This document shows, piece by piece, positions 14,520 through 15,406 of a stretch of 15,406 nucleotides of DNA. The notes under the pieces were generated by a model. That model did not search any database and was not told the origin of the DNA. It was given only the letters and a program-made list of their open reading frames with translations. The translations under genes and the position numbers were made by a program. The first letter of the stretch is position 1, and each line of letters begins with the position of its first letter. The DNA comes from Desulfofustis sp. (lineage in GTDB: Bacteria; Desulfobacterota; Desulfobulbia; Desulfobulbales; Desulfocapsaceae), in NCBI GenBank assembly GCA_029287755.1, contig JARFQM010000231.1:1-15406 (forward strand), written 5' to 3'.

Positions 14520-15406
14520 TTAACGGGCGCTCAGCGCGGTGATGCCCTTTCTACAGATCAGCGTCAGCACCACCGCGGACAGGACAACCACGGCGACCAT
14601 CCAGAATCCTATCAGCAAGGCATCGGAAAGCGGCATGGAGCTGCTCCTGAACCAGCTCCTGACCAGCCGGTAGGTCGGCGACACGCCGCTGAACAGCACC
14701 ACCAGCATATAAGAGATGGCGCAAAAAAAGTAGAACACGGAGCCGGGCCCCATGGCCGCGCTTCTGTTCTCGGCGTGGTAGTCGGCAAATATCGCCCCGA
14801 AACCCAGTGCCAGAGCAACCACAGTCCAGCAGATCAGCAATGCGCAGAAAAGCGACACCCACCACATCGGCCCGTCAATCTGCAGAAAATGATTGGATAC
14901 GCTGATCAGCACCAGGATCAGCAGCGTAAACGGGATCAGGTAGAAGAGGTACTTGTAGAAGAAGAACCGGGCCGCACTCAGCGGTGAAGTCCTGATCAGG
15001 TAAAAGGCGCCTCCTTCCCCGCCAATAGAGGGGTAGACAAAGCGGGCGGCCAGGGCGGCCGCCAGGAATCCGCTCAAACCGATATTGCCAAAGGCGATCA
15101 GATTGGCCACATAGGTGCTGCCGAAGGTACGCTCCAGGGGCAGTACTTTGAAATTGTACAGATAGACGATGATCAGGGCGCCGATCATGAAGAATTGCGA
15201 CCACTCCTTGGAATCCCTCAGAAAAACGATGCTTTCCTTGCGGAAGATCCAGAGCATTCGCGAACGCCCCCAGGAAGCTTCCTTGAAACGATGCTGGCCG
15301 CCGAAGGACTCCTGGGATTTGGAGAAACCAGAGACGAACAGACGAGCCATGAGGAATTCTCCACAGAACATGAGCACCGGCGGAGTCAGCAGTATCAAGC
15401 CTGTCT
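14520..15406 (-). CDS. ABC exporter-like membrane permease, C-terminal part (cut by right contig end)
   Basis: The frame is open to the last base, so the N-terminal part lies outside the window. The visible 290-odd residues hold about six membrane helices: around FFMIGALIIVYLYNF, NIGLSGFLAAALAARF, YLFYLIPFTLLILVLI, VSLFCALLICWTVVALALGF, FYFFCAISYMLVVLFS and FWMVAVVVLSAVVLTLI. The segments RDSKEWSQFF before the first helix and SIGGEGGAFYLIRTSPLS between helices 2 and 3 resemble the putative ABC exporter (ABC_tran_2-like) family. In this family such permeases pair with a separate ATPase, expected just upstream on the minus strand, beyond 15406. The substrate is unknown. The TTG at 15398 is only the first possible start in the visible part. 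It converges on fabL with a 52-base gap. Confidence 0.72.
   Translation of the reverse strand, partial: TGLILLTPPVLMFCGEFLMARLFVSGFSKSQESFGGQHRFKEASWGRSRMLWIFRKESIVFLRDSKEWSQFFMIGALIIVYLYNFKVLPLERTFGSTYVANLIAFGNIGLSGFLAAALAARFVYPSIGGEGGAFYLIRTSPLSAARFFFYKYLFYLIPFTLLILVLISVSNHFLQIDGPMWWVSLFCALLICWTVVALALGFGAIFADYHAENRSAAMGPGSVFYFFCAISYMLVVLFSGVSPTYRLVRSWFRSSSMPLSDALLIGFWMVAVVVLSAVVLTLICRKGITALSAR

Noticed and set aside
14503..14522. TAACCG...CGGTTA hairpin between fabL and the permease as a bidirectional terminator
   Set aside because: Only 6 bp of stem with no T-tract on either side, and it overlaps the permease stop codon.

Overview
The window looks like one contig from a Gram-negative, LPS-bearing, moderately GC-rich bacterium. 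Its gene types (periplasmic cyclophilin-FKBP fusion, M1/ChaN/PDZ protein, B12-type radical SAM protein, FabL, REP-like repeats reading GGGGACAC...GTGTCCCC) suggest Desulfobacterota (the former sulfate-reducing Deltaproteobacteria). That placement is inferred from gene content, since there is no rRNA or tRNA gene. Both ends cut genes. The left end (1-74) is not genomic: it reads as a degraded Illumina P7/i7/Nextera adapter behind poly-C, so the real sequence starts near 75.

Layout: (a) 75-1242, plus strand: 3' part of trpS followed at once by an HD-domain hydrolase gene. (b) 1354-2385, minus: a secreted dual peptidyl-prolyl isomerase. (c) 2608-4693, plus: waaA (Kdo transferase) and an exodeoxyribonuclease III gene, 13 bases apart. 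(d) 4762-9400, minus: nhaA (Na+/H+ antiporter) downstream of a very large exported M1 peptidase-ChaN-PDZ fusion. (e) 9701-14467, plus: B12-binding-type radical SAM/DUF4080 protein, serA-type 3-phosphoglycerate dehydrogenase with its own candidate promoter, a DUF362 protein, and the FabL-type enoyl-ACP reductase. (f) 14520-15406, minus: C-terminal part of an ABC exporter-like membrane permease that runs off the right end.

Two repeat families sit in the intergenic spaces. The first is a REP-like family of about 26 bp, of the kind linked to RAYT transposases (none is present here): a degenerate copy at 1311-1335, a perfect head-to-head pair at 2424-2483, and a single copy at 4721-4746. The second is a pair of diverged, same-orientation repeats of about 120 bp with imperfect terminal inverted repeats, at 6182-6300 and 9441-9561, which closely bracket the M1-ChaN-PDZ gene.

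Most genes are housekeeping: translation, LPS core, DNA repair, ion homeostasis, serine synthesis and fatty acid synthesis. The least ordinary items are the 1025-residue three-domain exported protein with its flanking repeats, the dual-family isomerase, FabL (a triclosan-insensitive reductase class), and the adapter at the contig end. No CRISPR array, phage, integrase or defence system was seen.
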